Shown here: piece after piece, positions 9,119-18,133 of the stretch
How positions within the stretch are numbered: the stretch's first letter is position 1
How the letters are laid out: the number at the start of each line of letters is the position of its first letter
Source: Allosalinactinospora lopnorensis
GTDB taxonomy: Bacteria > Actinomycetota > Actinomycetes > Streptosporangiales > Streptosporangiaceae
Assembly: GCF_000981225.1 (NCBI RefSeq)
Contig: NZ_LAJC01000019.1
Coordinates: 1-64,000 of the forward strand
DNA: 64,000 nt
Direction: 5' to 3'
Translations under genes and position numbers: made by a program
The notes under the pieces: generated by a model
What the model was told of the DNA's origin: nothing
Databases searched by the model: none
What the model saw: the letters and a program-made list of their open reading frames with translations, nothing else

Positions 9119-9838
9119 ATGCCGGATCTCTCGTTCTTCCTGATCGCCGGGCTCGCCGTACTGGCCGGAGCGGCGGTGCAAAGCAGTGTCGGCCTGGGGC
9201 TCGGACTCGTGGCCGCGCCGGTGATCTCCTTCCTGGAACCGGCACTCATGCCGGGCTCGATGCTCATCGCGACGATCGCGCTTCCGGCGCTCAGCATGGT
9301 CCGGGAATGGCGGCACATCGACTGGCACGGCCTGACCTGGGGCCTTCCGGGGCGTGTCCCCGGTTCGCTCGCCGGGGCGTGGGTGGTGGCCGTATTGGGT
9401 CCGGAGATGCTGGGGGCGGCCGTTGGGGTCATGGTGCTCATCGCCGTGGTCCTGTCCCTCTGGTCGGTGCGGGTGCGTATCACCCCGGGCTCTCTGATGG
9501 CGGCCGGGACGCTGTCGGGAGTCACCGGTACCGCGACATCGATCGGCGGACCGCCGATCGCCCTGCTCTACCAGCACGAACCCGCCCCCAAAATACGCGG
9601 CACGCTCGCCGGGTTCTTCCTGTTCGGCGCGGTGATCTCGCTCGGCGTGCTGGCCGCTGCCGGCCAGCTGTCCGCTGCCGAGGTCCAGGCGGGGCTGCTG
9701 TTCGTTCCGGTCGTCGTCGCGGGGTTCATGGCGGGGAGCCCGCTGCGCCGGATCGTCGACGTGGGCCGGATGCGCGTAGCCCTGGTCACCGTGGTGACGG
9801 TCTCCGGTCTGGCGTTGGTCGCCCGCTCGCTGCTCTGA
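9119..9838 (+). CDS. TauE/SafE (TSUP) family membrane exporter
   Basis: This 239-residue protein has about seven to eight hydrophobic segments. The two half-repeats typical of TSUP carriers are visible: GAAVQSSVGLGLGLVAAPV near the N-terminus and GTLSGVTGTATSIGGPPIAL in the middle. The family moves sulfite, sulfoacetate or other small organosulfur anions across the inner membrane; the substrate here is unknown. The gene stands alone between the xyl operon and mug. Confidence 0.85.
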   Translation: MPDLSFFLIAGLAVLAGAAVQSSVGLGLGLVAAPVISFLEPALMPGSMLIATIALPALSMVREWRHIDWHGLTWGLPGRVPGSLAGAWVVAVLGPEMLGAAVGVMVLIAVVLSLWSVRVRITPGSLMAAGTLSGVTGTATSIGGPPIALLYQHEPAPKIRGTLAGFFLFGAVISLGVLAAAGQLSAAEVQAGLLFVPVVVAGFMAGSPLRRIVDVGRMRVALVTVVTVSGLALVARSLL

Positions 9839-9859
9839 TCCGGGTAGGCTGCGAGTGCG

Positions 9860-10423
9860 ATGTCGAGACCGACAAAGGACCAGCTGGCGGCCGCACACGG
9901 CGTGACGATCCCTGATGTCATCGCCCCAGGGCTCGATGTGCTCTTCTGCGGTATCAACCCCGGCCTGTACTCCGGCTACACCGGTCACCACTTCGCCCGG
10001 CCCGGGAACAGGTTCTGGCCCGCACTGCACCGCGCGGGTTTCACCCCGCGGCGGCTGGCCCCCTCGGAACAGCACCTGCTGCCGCGGTGGGGCCTCGGTA
10101 TCACCAACCTGGTTCCCCGGGCCACAGCGGGCGCCGATGAGCTCACGGCGGACGAGCTGCGTGAGGGCGGCGAAGCCCTCACCCGCAGGGTGGCCGAGTT
10201 CCGCCCCGCTGTGCTGGCGGTGCTCGGTGTAACGGCCTACCGCCAGGCATTCGGCCGTCAGCGCGCCCGTATCGGCCCCCAGTCGGACGAGGTCGCCGGG
10301 ATCCCGGTATGGGTGCTGCCCAACCCCAGCGGCCTGAACGCGCAGTGGAGCGCGGACGCCATCGCGGGCGAATTGGAACGGCTGCGGAACCGGAACTGGG
10401 AGCCGGTGATCGAAGACGGATAA
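9860..10423 (+). CDS. mug: G/U mismatch-specific DNA glycosylase
   Basis: This 187-residue protein of the uracil-DNA glycosylase superfamily removes uracil or thymine opposite guanine. The water-activating motif is GINPGLYSGYTGHHFA (family GINPG) and the DNA-intercalation motif is LPNPSGLNA. Other conserved features are PGNRFWPALHRAG and GLGITNLVPR. The length and start are normal for the family. It begins 21 bases after the TSUP stop, possibly co-transcribed, though no functional link is evident. Confidence 0.9.
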   Translation: MSRPTKDQLAAAHGVTIPDVIAPGLDVLFCGINPGLYSGYTGHHFARPGNRFWPALHRAGFTPRRLAPSEQHLLPRWGLGITNLVPRATAGADELTADELREGGEALTRRVAEFRPAVLAVLGVTAYRQAFGRQRARIGPQSDEVAGIPVWVLPNPSGLNAQWSADAIAGELERLRNRNWEPVIEDG

Positions 10424-10584
10424 CGGGTAAGGCGTCCGCGCTATGGGTCACGTCCGAGATATGTTCGGGTAAACGCGCTTCATAGGACTCATAAACTCAG
10501 AGCTGGTCAGTGCGCGCCGTGCTGGGAGCAGGCCGGGGACGCGCACTCGGTTCGCACGCACGCTGGATGAGGGGAATGACGAGG

Positions 10585-12501
10585 GTGACGCTGCTCGAGT
10601 CGATGCACAGCCCGGACGACGTAAAGAAACTCTCCGCCGAGCAGATCCCACGGTTGGCGGGAGAGATCCGGGAATTCCTCGTCTCCGAGCTCTCGCGGAC
10701 CGGTGGGCATGTGGGCCCCAATCTCGGTGTCGTCGAGCTGACCATCGCTTTGCACCGCGTCTTCGACTCGCCGCGCGAGCCGATCCTGTTCGACACCGGA
10801 CACCAGTCATACGTGCACAAGATCCTCACCGGCCGGCACGACTTCTCCCGGCTGCGCAGCGAAGGCGGACTCTCCGGCTACCCCGCGCGCGCCGAGTCCG
10901 AGCACGACTTCATCGAGAACTCGCACGCCTCCACCGCGATCTCCTACGCCGACGGCCTGGCCAAGGCCAACGAGCTCCAGGGGCACGGCGACCGCGCGGT
11001 CGCCGCGGTCATCGGCGACGGCGCCCTCACCGGCGGCATGGCCTGGGAGGCGGTGAACAACATCGCCTTGGGTGAGAACCGCCGCGTCGTCATCGTCGTC
11101 AACGACAACGGCCGCTCCTACTCGCCGACCATGGGCGGCCTCGCCGACCACCTGGCCTCGTTGCGGCTGTCGCAGAGCTACGAGCACGCGCTCGACTTCG
11201 CCAAGACCACGCTCAACCGCACTCCCGTGGTCGGCCAGCCCCTCTACGACGCCCTGCACGGGCTGAAGAAGGGGATCAAGGACGCCATACAGCCCCAGAT
11301 GATGTTCGAGGACCTGGGGCTGAAGTACCTGGGGCCGATCGACGGCCACGACACGCAGATGGTGGAGAAGGCGCTGCGGCGGGCGCGCGACTTCGGCGGG
11401 CCGGTGATCGTGCACTGCCTGACCCAGAAGGGCAAGGGGTACGCCCCGGCCGAGAACCACGAGGTGGACCAGTTCCACGCGACCGGTGTCTTCGACGCCG
11501 AGACCGGCGAGTCGGAGCCCAAGTCGGGCGGTGTGGAATGGACGAAGGTCTTCAGCGAGGAGATGGTCGCCCTCGGCGCCGAGCGCGAGGACCTCGTGGC
11601 CATCACCGCCGCCATGCTGCACCCCACCGGACTGGCCGCGTTCGCCGATGCCTACCCCGACCGCATCTACGACGTCGGCATCGCCGAGCAGCACGCCGCC
11701 ACCTCCGCCACCGGTCTTGCGATGGGCGGGGTGCACCCCGTGGTCGCCGTGTACGCGACCTTTCTGAACCGGTGCTTCGACCAGGTGCTCATGGACGCCG
11801 CCCTGCACCGCCAAGGGGTCACCTTCTGCCTGGACCGCGCCGGGATCACCGGCACGGACGGCCCCAGCCACAACGGCATGTGGGACCTGTCCATCCTGCA
11901 GGTGGTGCCCGGGCTGCGGCTCGCCGTGCCGCGCGACGCCGTCCGGTTGCGCGAGGAGTTGCGCGAGGCCGTCGAGGTCGACGACGCCCCCACCGTGCTG
12001 CGCTACCCCAAGGGCGCTGCCGCCGCCGAGACCCCGGCGATCGGCCACATCGGCTCGATGGACGTGCTGCGCCGCGCCACACGGGGCGGCCACTCCGAGG
12101 ACCTGCTGCTGGTCGCGGTCGGCGCGATGGCCGAGACCTGCTGCGAGGTCGCCGACCGCATGGCCGCCCAGGGCCTCGGGGTCACCGTCATCGACCCCCG
12201 CTGGGTCAAGCCCCTCGACGGCGCGCTCGTCGAGGAGGCGGCCCGCTACCGTGTTGTCGCCGTCGTCGAGGACAACGGCCGGGTGGGTGCCGTCGGCGAC
12301 GCCGTGGCCCGCGCCCTGCGCGACGCCGAACTGGACATCCCCGTCCGCACCTACGGTGTCGAGCAGGAGTTCCTGGAGCACGGCAAGCGCGACGGCATCC
12401 TCGCCGAGATGGGACTGACTCCGCAAGACCTCGCCCGCAGGCTCACCGAGACCGTTTCCCGCCGCGCCGAGAAGTCCCTGGAGGACGAACCCGCCAATTG
12501 A
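10585..12501 (+). CDS. dxs: 1-deoxy-D-xylulose-5-phosphate synthase
   Basis: This enzyme condenses pyruvate and glyceraldehyde 3-phosphate with thiamine diphosphate in the first step of the MEP isoprenoid pathway. It has 638 residues. The ThDP motif is GDGALTGG through [12 protein letters not shown] (about residues 150-185). The pyrimidine-binding domain shows [18 protein letters not shown] and [22 protein letters not shown] at 10585 was chosen because it gives the family N-terminus [10 protein letters not shown] and has GAGGGG (10569-10574) ten bases upstream; ATG 10576 lies too close to that site. Confidence 0.96.
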   Translation: MTLLESMHSPDDVKKLSAEQIPRLAGEIREFLVSELSRTGGHVGPNLGVVELTIALHRVFDSPREPILFDTGHQSYVHKILTGRHDFSRLRSEGGLSGYPARAESEHDFIENSHASTAISYADGLAKANELQGHGDRAVAAVIGDGALTGGMAWEAVNNIALGENRRVVIVVNDNGRSYSPTMGGLADHLASLRLSQSYEHALDFAKTTLNRTPVVGQPLYDALHGLKKGIKDAIQPQMMFEDLGLKYLGPIDGHDTQMVEKALRRARDFGGPVIVHCLTQKGKGYAPAENHEVDQFHATGVFDAETGESEPKSGGVEWTKVFSEEMVALGAEREDLVAITAAMLHPTGLAAFADAYPDRIYDVGIAEQHAATSATGLAMGGVHPVVAVYATFLNRCFDQVLMDAALHRQGVTFCLDRAGITGTDGPSHNGMWDLSILQVVPGLRLAVPRDAVRLREELREAVEVDDAPTVLRYPKGAAAAETPAIGHIGSMDVLRRATRGGHSEDLLLVAVGAMAETCCEVADRMAAQGLGVTVIDPRWVKPLDGALVEEAARYRVVAVVEDNGRVGAVGDAVARALRDAELDIPVRTYGVEQEFLEHGKRDGILAEMGLTPQDLARRLTETVSRRAEKSLEDEPAN

Positions 12502-12588
12502 GGCCGGATGCCACCGGGGCCGGTCCGTCCCCTCCCGGGGAGCGGCCGGCCCGCGCCCCGGCTTCTCGCCGGTACGGCGGGGCGGTGG

Positions 12589-12762
12589 TCAGGCCACAAG
12601 CGAGGCTGCGGCCAAGACCACCGTCACGGCGGCCAGGACGACGACCGCGCGGTTCAGCTCGGCCGGCAGCGGTCCACCGCGCGTCTGCACGGTTCCCCAG
12701 ATCAGGACCACACCGGTCGTGAGCAGGGTGACGATCATCAGCGCGAGAAAGAGTTCCGACAT
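12589..12762 (-). CDS. small two-segment membrane protein
   Basis: This 57-residue protein has two hydrophobic stretches, SELFLALMIVTLLTTGVVLI and LNRAVVVLAAVTVVLAAASLV, joined by a short polar loop. The ATG has AAGGGGGACC just upstream. It lies between dxs (convergent) and fprA (divergent). No family is recognised; it may be one of the many small actinobacterial membrane proteins. Confidence 0.6.
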   Translation of the reverse strand: MSELFLALMIVTLLTTGVVLIWGTVQTRGGPLPAELNRAVVVLAAVTVVLAAASLVA

Positions 12763-12874
12763 CGGTCCCCCTTGGTCCGGTCCCGCGGAGAGTGAGGCGT
12801 CTGCCCCATCATCTCTTTTCCGATGCGTCGCGGGACAGCGGACCGCGGTGCGCGTGATGGGTGAGAATGGGAGT

Positions 12875-14251
12875 ATGAGCTCTCTCACCCCCCTGCGCGT
12901 CGCGGTGATCGGATCCGGCCCCGCGGGAATCTACGCGGCCGACGCCCTCACCCGGCAGAACCGCGAGACGGTGGCCGTGGATGTGCTGGACCGGCTGCCC
13001 ACCCCCTACGGGCTGGTGCGTTACGGTGTCGCGCCCGACCACACCAAGATCAAGGGAGTGGCCCGGACGCTGCGCGGCGTCTTGGAGCATCCGGGGGTGC
13101 GCTTCATCGGGGGAGTGGAGTTCGGTCGGCACATCGGCCGCGACGACCTGGCCCGCGCCTACGACGCCGTCATCTACGCCACCGGCGCCAGCGTCGACAG
13201 GCGGCTCGACGTCCCCGGAGAGGACCTGGCGGGCAGTGTCGCGGCCACCGACTTCGTGAACTGGTACTGCGGCCACCCCGACACCGAGGTGGAGCGCTTT
13301 CTACTGGACACGGAGGAGGTCGCGGTCGTCGGTGCCGGAAACGTCGCGCTGGACGTCACACGCATCCTCGCCAAGAGCGCGGAGGAACTGAGCGCCACCG
13401 ACATCCCGCAGCCGATGCTGGACGTCCTCGCGGCCAGCAAGATCCGCCGGATCCATCTGCTGGCCCGCAGGGGCCCGCTCCAGGCCAAGTTCACCGCGCC
13501 CGAGCTCAAGGATCTCGGTGCGCTGGACAACGCCGATGTCGTCGTGCGTCCCGAGCAGGTCGACATCGACCCCAACAGCGAGGCGATGCTGGGGGCCGCC
13601 CGCGCAGCGCGGACCAACCTGAGGATCCTCAGGGAATGGGCGGAGCGGCCCTTTGAAGGCAAACCGCGCCGCATCGACCTGCGGTTCTGGACGCGGCCGG
13701 TCGCCATCCTGGGCGAGGACCGCGTCACGGGGCTACGCGTCGAGAACACCACGCTCGACACCGAGGGGCGCCTGGTGGGCACTGGTGAACACGAGACGCT
13801 CGACGTCGGGATGGTGTTCCGCTCCATCGGCTACATGGGCGTCCCGCTGGCCGGTGTCCCGTTCGACGGGACCGCGCGGACCGTCCCCCACACCGGTGGC
13901 CGGGTACTGGGCTCCGGCGGGAACGTGCTTCCCGGCCAGTACGCGGCCGGCTGGATCAAGCGCGGAGCCACGGGGGTGATCGGCACGAACAAGTCCGACG
14001 CCGCGGCCACGGTGCGCGCCCTGCTCGACGACGCGCCGGAGCTGAGGGCCGCGCGAGGCGGGGCCGAGCCGGAGCCCGTGGAGCAGGTTCTCCAAGGCTC
14101 CGGTGCCATCGTCAGCGACTACGCGGACTGGCTGGCCATCGACGCGGCCGAGGCCGACCGCGCCGCGGCGCTGGGCCGGGGCGAGCGGGTGAAGCTGCTC
14201 GGCTGGGACGAGTTCTACGACGCCATGGGGGCGCTCCGCGCGAACGGCTGA
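12875..14251 (+). CDS. fprA: ferredoxin/flavodoxin-NADP+ reductase, FprA type
   Basis: This 458-residue FAD enzyme of the adrenodoxin-reductase/glutathione-reductase-like class passes electrons between NADPH and ferredoxin. The FAD motif VAVIGSGPAGIYAADAL is at residues 9-25. RLPTPYGLVRYGVAPDHTKI and the NADP motif VVGAGNVALDVTRIL follow. The C-terminal PGQYAAGWIKRGATGVIGTN is typical. ATG 12875 was chosen for GGGAG just upstream and because the FAD motif follows directly. It probably feeds electrons to cytochromes P450 or Fe-S enzymes; no partner gene is adjacent. Confidence 0.93.
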   Translation: MSSLTPLRVAVIGSGPAGIYAADALTRQNRETVAVDVLDRLPTPYGLVRYGVAPDHTKIKGVARTLRGVLEHPGVRFIGGVEFGRHIGRDDLARAYDAVIYATGASVDRRLDVPGEDLAGSVAATDFVNWYCGHPDTEVERFLLDTEEVAVVGAGNVALDVTRILAKSAEELSATDIPQPMLDVLAASKIRRIHLLARRGPLQAKFTAPELKDLGALDNADVVVRPEQVDIDPNSEAMLGAARAARTNLRILREWAERPFEGKPRRIDLRFWTRPVAILGEDRVTGLRVENTTLDTEGRLVGTGEHETLDVGMVFRSIGYMGVPLAGVPFDGTARTVPHTGGRVLGSGGNVLPGQYAAGWIKRGATGVIGTNKSDAAATVRALLDDAPELRAARGGAEPEPVEQVLQGSGAIVSDYADWLAIDAAEADRAAALGRGERVKLLGWDEFYDAMGALRANG

Positions 14252-14297
14252 CCTCGGGACTCAGGGCCGGCGGCAGCCGCCGCGCAGGCCGCGCAGC

Positions 14298-15335
14298 TCA
14301 GCGCACCAGCGACGGAGCCGCGCCGTAGGTGTTGCAGCTCTCCAGGGAGTCCTGCGAGCGCCCCTGGTCGAACCAGTGCTGGCGGTTGCGGGCGCTGCCA
14401 TGGGTGGGCAGGTCGTTCCCTCCGTTCAGAAACCGGTTGATCTCGTTGAGCTCACCGGTGTCGAAGACGCCGATCCCCTGCATCGCCATGCCGCCCAGGC
14501 ATTCGGCCTGCAACTCGGTGCGGCGGAGGGCCTCCAGCGCTTCCAGCTCCGACGAGGCGTCGACCTCCATCTCGGCCGCCTTGTCCAGAATGCCGGAGGC
14601 CTGCTGGACGTGGTGCCCGTACTCGTGCCCCAGCAGAGCGGACCAGACGCCCTCCTGCCGGTCGTCCGGGATGTTCTCGGCGAGCTCGGTGACGTTGGGC
14701 AGCACCACAGTAATGCTGAGCTTCTCCCCCTCGTAGTAGGCCAGGGTCACGCCCTCCTGGATGCCGGTGTCGGGGTTCTGCTCGGTGACGTGGAACGAGG
14801 GGGTGTCCGTGCGCAGGCCGAGATCCTCCAGGTGCGGCTGCCAGAACTCGTCCAGGCAGAGCCCGATCTCCTGGCTGAAGGCCTCCCAGGAGTCGGCCGA
14901 GGACGTGTCGAGGTCGGGGAGGTCGCAGCTGCCCGTCGACGGTGCCGACATCTCGTAGAGCGGGTGCTCCTCGAGGTCGAGGTCGAGCGGGGACGGCGGC
15001 CGGTCCAGCCGCGAGTCGAAGTGCGTCGACGGATCCTCGGCCGTGGCCGCGGGCTCGGCCGAGCCCGCGGAGTTCATGAGCAGGGCGAAACTGATCAGCA
15101 GAGCGACCAGAGCGGCGAGCATCGAGCCGCCCACGGATCCCCAGACCGCGGTGGGCGAACGCCGCCTCGGTGGGGGCGGGGGCGGGAACGGATGGCCGTG
15201 CGGCGGGATCCGGGCATAGGGGGCGGGGCCACCGGTGTGCTGCGCAGGGGGCGCCAGACCGTGCGGTGCGGTTCCGGGGGGCCGACCTCGGGGAGGGCCG
15301 GGCATCTGCTGCTCACCGCCAGGGGTGGTGTCCAA
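14298..15335 (-). CDS. putative neutral zinc metallopeptidase (YpfJ family), membrane-anchored
   Basis: This 345-residue protein has a proline-rich cytoplasmic leader (1-60), one membrane segment (about 65-88, GSMLAALVALLISFALLM) and an extracellular catalytic domain. The zinc-binding motif is HEYGH at 237-241. Conserved context includes QAECLGGMAMQGIG and the final GNDLPTHGSARNRQHWFDQG. The start is TTG with AAGGA upstream. The natural substrate of this family is not established. It is convergent with fprA. Confidence 0.85.
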   Translation of the reverse strand: MDTTPGGEQQMPGPPRGRPPGTAPHGLAPPAQHTGGPAPYARIPPHGHPFPPPPPPRRRSPTAVWGSVGGSMLAALVALLISFALLMNSAGSAEPAATAEDPSTHFDSRLDRPPSPLDLDLEEHPLYEMSAPSTGSCDLPDLDTSSADSWEAFSQEIGLCLDEFWQPHLEDLGLRTDTPSFHVTEQNPDTGIQEGVTLAYYEGEKLSITVVLPNVTELAENIPDDRQEGVWSALLGHEYGHHVQQASGILDKAAEMEVDASSELEALEALRRTELQAECLGGMAMQGIGVFDTGELNEINRFLNGGNDLPTHGSARNRQHWFDQGRSQDSLESCNTYGAAPSLVR

Positions 15336-15445
15336 GGGGCGATCCTTCTGTTGTACTCCGCGGGGGTAAGCGTGAGGATCAACCTATTCGGACATGTGGC
15401 GGGAAGGTAGCGCGATGCCTCCACGCCCGTGGCCGGAATCAGACG

Positions 15446-16204
15446 TCAGGGGGCGCGATACGTCACACCCAGCCCCTCCAGGATGTCGCGGAGCTCCGCT
15501 TCGAAGAGCGGCTCCATGTCGTCCATGACCACCGAGAGGTGCTGGAAGACCTCCATACAGACCAGGCCGTAGAGGCGCACCCAGCAGGACATCATGACGT
15601 GCAGCGCACCGTTGGAGGCGTTGTCGGTGGTGAACCCGGTCCTTTCGGCGAACGCCTCCAGCTGGCGGCGGAGAGCGGGGGAGATCCCGTCCTCATCGGG
15701 AGGGGTGAAGCGCCGTTCCTCCAGCAACCGGTCGAAGAGGGCGAAGAACGTCGCGGCGAAGCGCCGGCCGGCCTCGATAGCGGGGCTGCCGCGCGGCCGG
15801 TCGTACTGCGGGCCGAACAGCAGGGCGAACTCCGCGCGGTTGGCCAGCGCCCAGGTGCGGAAGGCGCGCAGCGCCGCGTGCAGGCGGCCGTCGACGTCGT
15901 CGGGCGGAAGCGACTCCTCGGCGCTGCCGACCGCCTCGGCGAGTTCGTTGTAGAAGTCGGCCTTGAGCGAGACCACCAGGTCGTCGAGGCTGGCGAAGTA
16001 ACGGTAGAGACCGGGGGCCGTCATTCCCATCTCGCGGGCGATGGCGCGCAGCGAAACACCGCTCGCTCCGTGCTCGCTCAGATTCCGGCGCGCGATCCCC
16101 TTGATCTCGCGGAGTGTGGCCTCGCGGACACGCTCACGCCGGGACGGAGCCGTGCCCGCTGGCGCCTCCCCGCTGAGCCGCACCGATGCTCCCTGTTTCG
16201 CCAC
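15446..16204 (-). CDS. TetR-family regulator with WHG-type C-terminal domain
   Basis: This 252-residue repressor has an N-terminal helix-turn-helix at about residues 45-75 (VSLRAIAREMGMTAPGLYRY) and a long C-terminal ligand/dimer domain. The GTG start has AAGGAAG five bases upstream. It stands alone, so its target is probably its own promoter or an unlinked gene. In 16205-16421 no gene or clear operator was found. Confidence 0.88.
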   Translation of the reverse strand: MAKQGASVRLSGEAPAGTAPSRRERVREATLREIKGIARRNLSEHGASGVSLRAIAREMGMTAPGLYRYFASLDDLVVSLKADFYNELAEAVGSAEESLPPDDVDGRLHAALRAFRTWALANRAEFALLFGPQYDRPRGSPAIEAGRRFAATFFALFDRLLEERRFTPPDEDGISPALRRQLEAFAERTGFTTDNASNGALHVMMSCWVRLYGLVCMEVFQHLSVVMDDMEPLFEAELRDILEGLGVTYRAP

Positions 16205-16421
16205 GGGTCTTCCTTATTGCGCTTGTCGCTGGAACGGATATGCCCCGCATCGCGCTGACAGCGACAGAAGCGCGGTCCAGCGAGTTGTGCAGTGCCAGCG
16301 CCGGTACCGGTCGGCCTGTGCGCACCGGCCCGACTCTATCCGCCCAACGCTAACAGCAGGCGAAGGGCGATTTCCGCCGGCGGAACCGGGCGGGCGTGCT
16401 GCCCGATGCCGGGACCCGGCC

Positions 16422-17876
16422 TCATTCCAGGCCGAGCCGGGCGGCAGCCGCGTCCCATGCCGTCCGGTCCCCGCTCGGGCTGTGATGCCGCAGTTCCTGG
16501 GTGTCGTGGACTAGCCGGCGCAGGCCGGCGAGATCCGCCGCGGCGCCGTGGGCGCGCGCCTGGACGATGATGTTGCCGATGGCGGTGGCCTCCACCGGGC
16601 CGGCGACCACGGGAAGGCCGAGGGCATCGGCGGTCCACTGGCACAGCAGCTCGTTGCGGGCACCCCCGCCCACTAGGTGCACGACCTCGATGTCCCGACC
16701 GGCCAGCGCAGCGGCGCGGCGCAGGGTGGCGCGGTGGGCCAGAGCCAGGCTCTCCAGCACGCAGCGCAGCAGTTCCCCGCGACCATCGGGCGCCGGCTGC
16801 CCGGTCTCCCGGCAGTACCCGGCGATCCGGGAGGGGATGTCTCCGGGAGACAGGAACCGGGAGTCGCCGGCGTCGATCAGCGAGGCGAACGGCGCGGCGC
16901 GGGCGGCGTCGGCGAGCAGCGCGGGGAGCGCGTCGTCGCGCAGGTCCCAGGCGCGCAGGCTCTCCTGGACCAGCCACAGGCCCATGATGTTGCGCAGGAA
17001 GCGGTTCGTACCGTCGATCCCGAGCTCGTTGGTGAAGCGTGCGGCGCGTGCGGCGCCGGTGGTGATGGGGCCGGGCAGCTCCAGCCCGGCCAGGGACCAG
17101 GTGCCGCAGGAGATGTAGCCGAACCGCCCGGTGAGCGCGGGCACGGCGGCGACGGCCGAAGCGGTGTCGTGTGAGGCGACGGCCGTTACCTCGGTGTCGG
17201 CCAGCCCGGTTTCCTCCGCGGCGTCGGGAAGGAGGGGGCCGATCCGTTGTCCGGGATGCCGCAATGCGGGCAGCAGCGAAAGGGGGATGCCGGCGGCCTC
17301 GGCCAGGGAAGCGGACCAGCGGCGAGTGCGGACGTCGAGGAGGCCGGTCGTGGAGGCGTTGGTGACCTCCGCGCCCCGCTGGCCGGTGAGCCAGTAGGCG
17401 AGCAGGTCGGGGATGAGGAGCAGGGTGGCGGCGGCGTCCAGTTGCGGGCCGCCCCGGGCGGCGGCGAGCTGGAAGAGCGTGTTGAACGGCAGGAACTGCA
17501 GCCCGTTCGCCGCGTACAGGGCCTGGGGGCCGAAAGCGTCGGTGACCGCGTGGGCCACGCCCTCGGTGCGGCCGTCGCGGTGGTGGTGGGGCAGACCGAG
17601 CAGGGCCCCGGTCGCGTCGAGCAGTCCGTAGTCGACCCCCCACGAGTCGACCCCGACCGAGACCGGGGCGTGCGCGGCGGCCGCCCGCAGGCCGTCGAGG
17701 ACCTCCCGGTACAGTCCGGGAGCATTCCAGTGCAGGCCGCTCGGCAGCCGGACCGGGTGGTTGCCGAAGCGGTGGACCTCCGCCAGCCGCAGTTCGGCGC
17801 GGCCTACACGACCGGTGATGACGCGGCCGCTGGAGGCGCCGAGGTCGACGGCAGTGAAGGTGGCGGTGTGGGGCAC
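16422..17876 (-). CDS. rhaB: rhamnulokinase
   Basis: This FGGY-family kinase of 484 residues phosphorylates L-rhamnulose with ATP. N-terminal motifs are FTAVDLGASSGRVI and VGVDSWGVDYGLLD. The second domain shows ISCGTWSLAGLE and VHLVGGGARNELLCQWTADA (ATP site). GTG at 17876 starts right before the conserved strand and has GAAAGG upstream. It is the last gene of the rhamnose island, separated from rhaD by 257 gene-free bases that could hold a second promoter; no operator copy was seen there. Confidence 0.92.
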   Translation of the reverse strand: MPHTATFTAVDLGASSGRVITGRVGRAELRLAEVHRFGNHPVRLPSGLHWNAPGLYREVLDGLRAAAAHAPVSVGVDSWGVDYGLLDATGALLGLPHHHRDGRTEGVAHAVTDAFGPQALYAANGLQFLPFNTLFQLAAARGGPQLDAAATLLLIPDLLAYWLTGQRGAEVTNASTTGLLDVRTRRWSASLAEAAGIPLSLLPALRHPGQRIGPLLPDAAEETGLADTEVTAVASHDTASAVAAVPALTGRFGYISCGTWSLAGLELPGPITTGAARAARFTNELGIDGTNRFLRNIMGLWLVQESLRAWDLRDDALPALLADAARAAPFASLIDAGDSRFLSPGDIPSRIAGYCRETGQPAPDGRGELLRCVLESLALAHRATLRRAAALAGRDIEVVHLVGGGARNELLCQWTADALGLPVVAGPVEATAIGNIIVQARAHGAAADLAGLRRLVHDTQELRHHSPSGDRTAWDAAAARLGLE

Positions 17877-18133
17877 GGAACGGCCTTTCTGCTTGCGGCC
17901 GCCGGTCCTGGGACCTCCTCCCGGCGCGGGAACGCCCGGGACCGGCGTGGCCTTTCGCCGTCCACACGTGCGGGGTTTCCGTGGCACAGGAGCGGCGTGA
18001 TCGGGTTGGCTGGAATCAGGGGGTCCCCCACACCGGCCGCACCCTGTCTGCGTGCGGGGCCGGTGCCTCGTGGTGCCCGATTCCGTCGGTTCGCCGGTGA
18101 ACCCGTGGGTCTCGGGGCGCGGGGCCGGGGGAG

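Noticed and set aside
8799-9143. 114-residue open frame before the TSUP gene
   Set aside because: It overlaps the TSUP start, has biased Pro/Arg/Ser content and no recognisable family, although a GGGGGAG lies before its ATG.
12516-12575. Terminator after dxs
   Set aside because: GC-rich partial dyads are present, but no clean perfect stem could be defined, so it was not listed.
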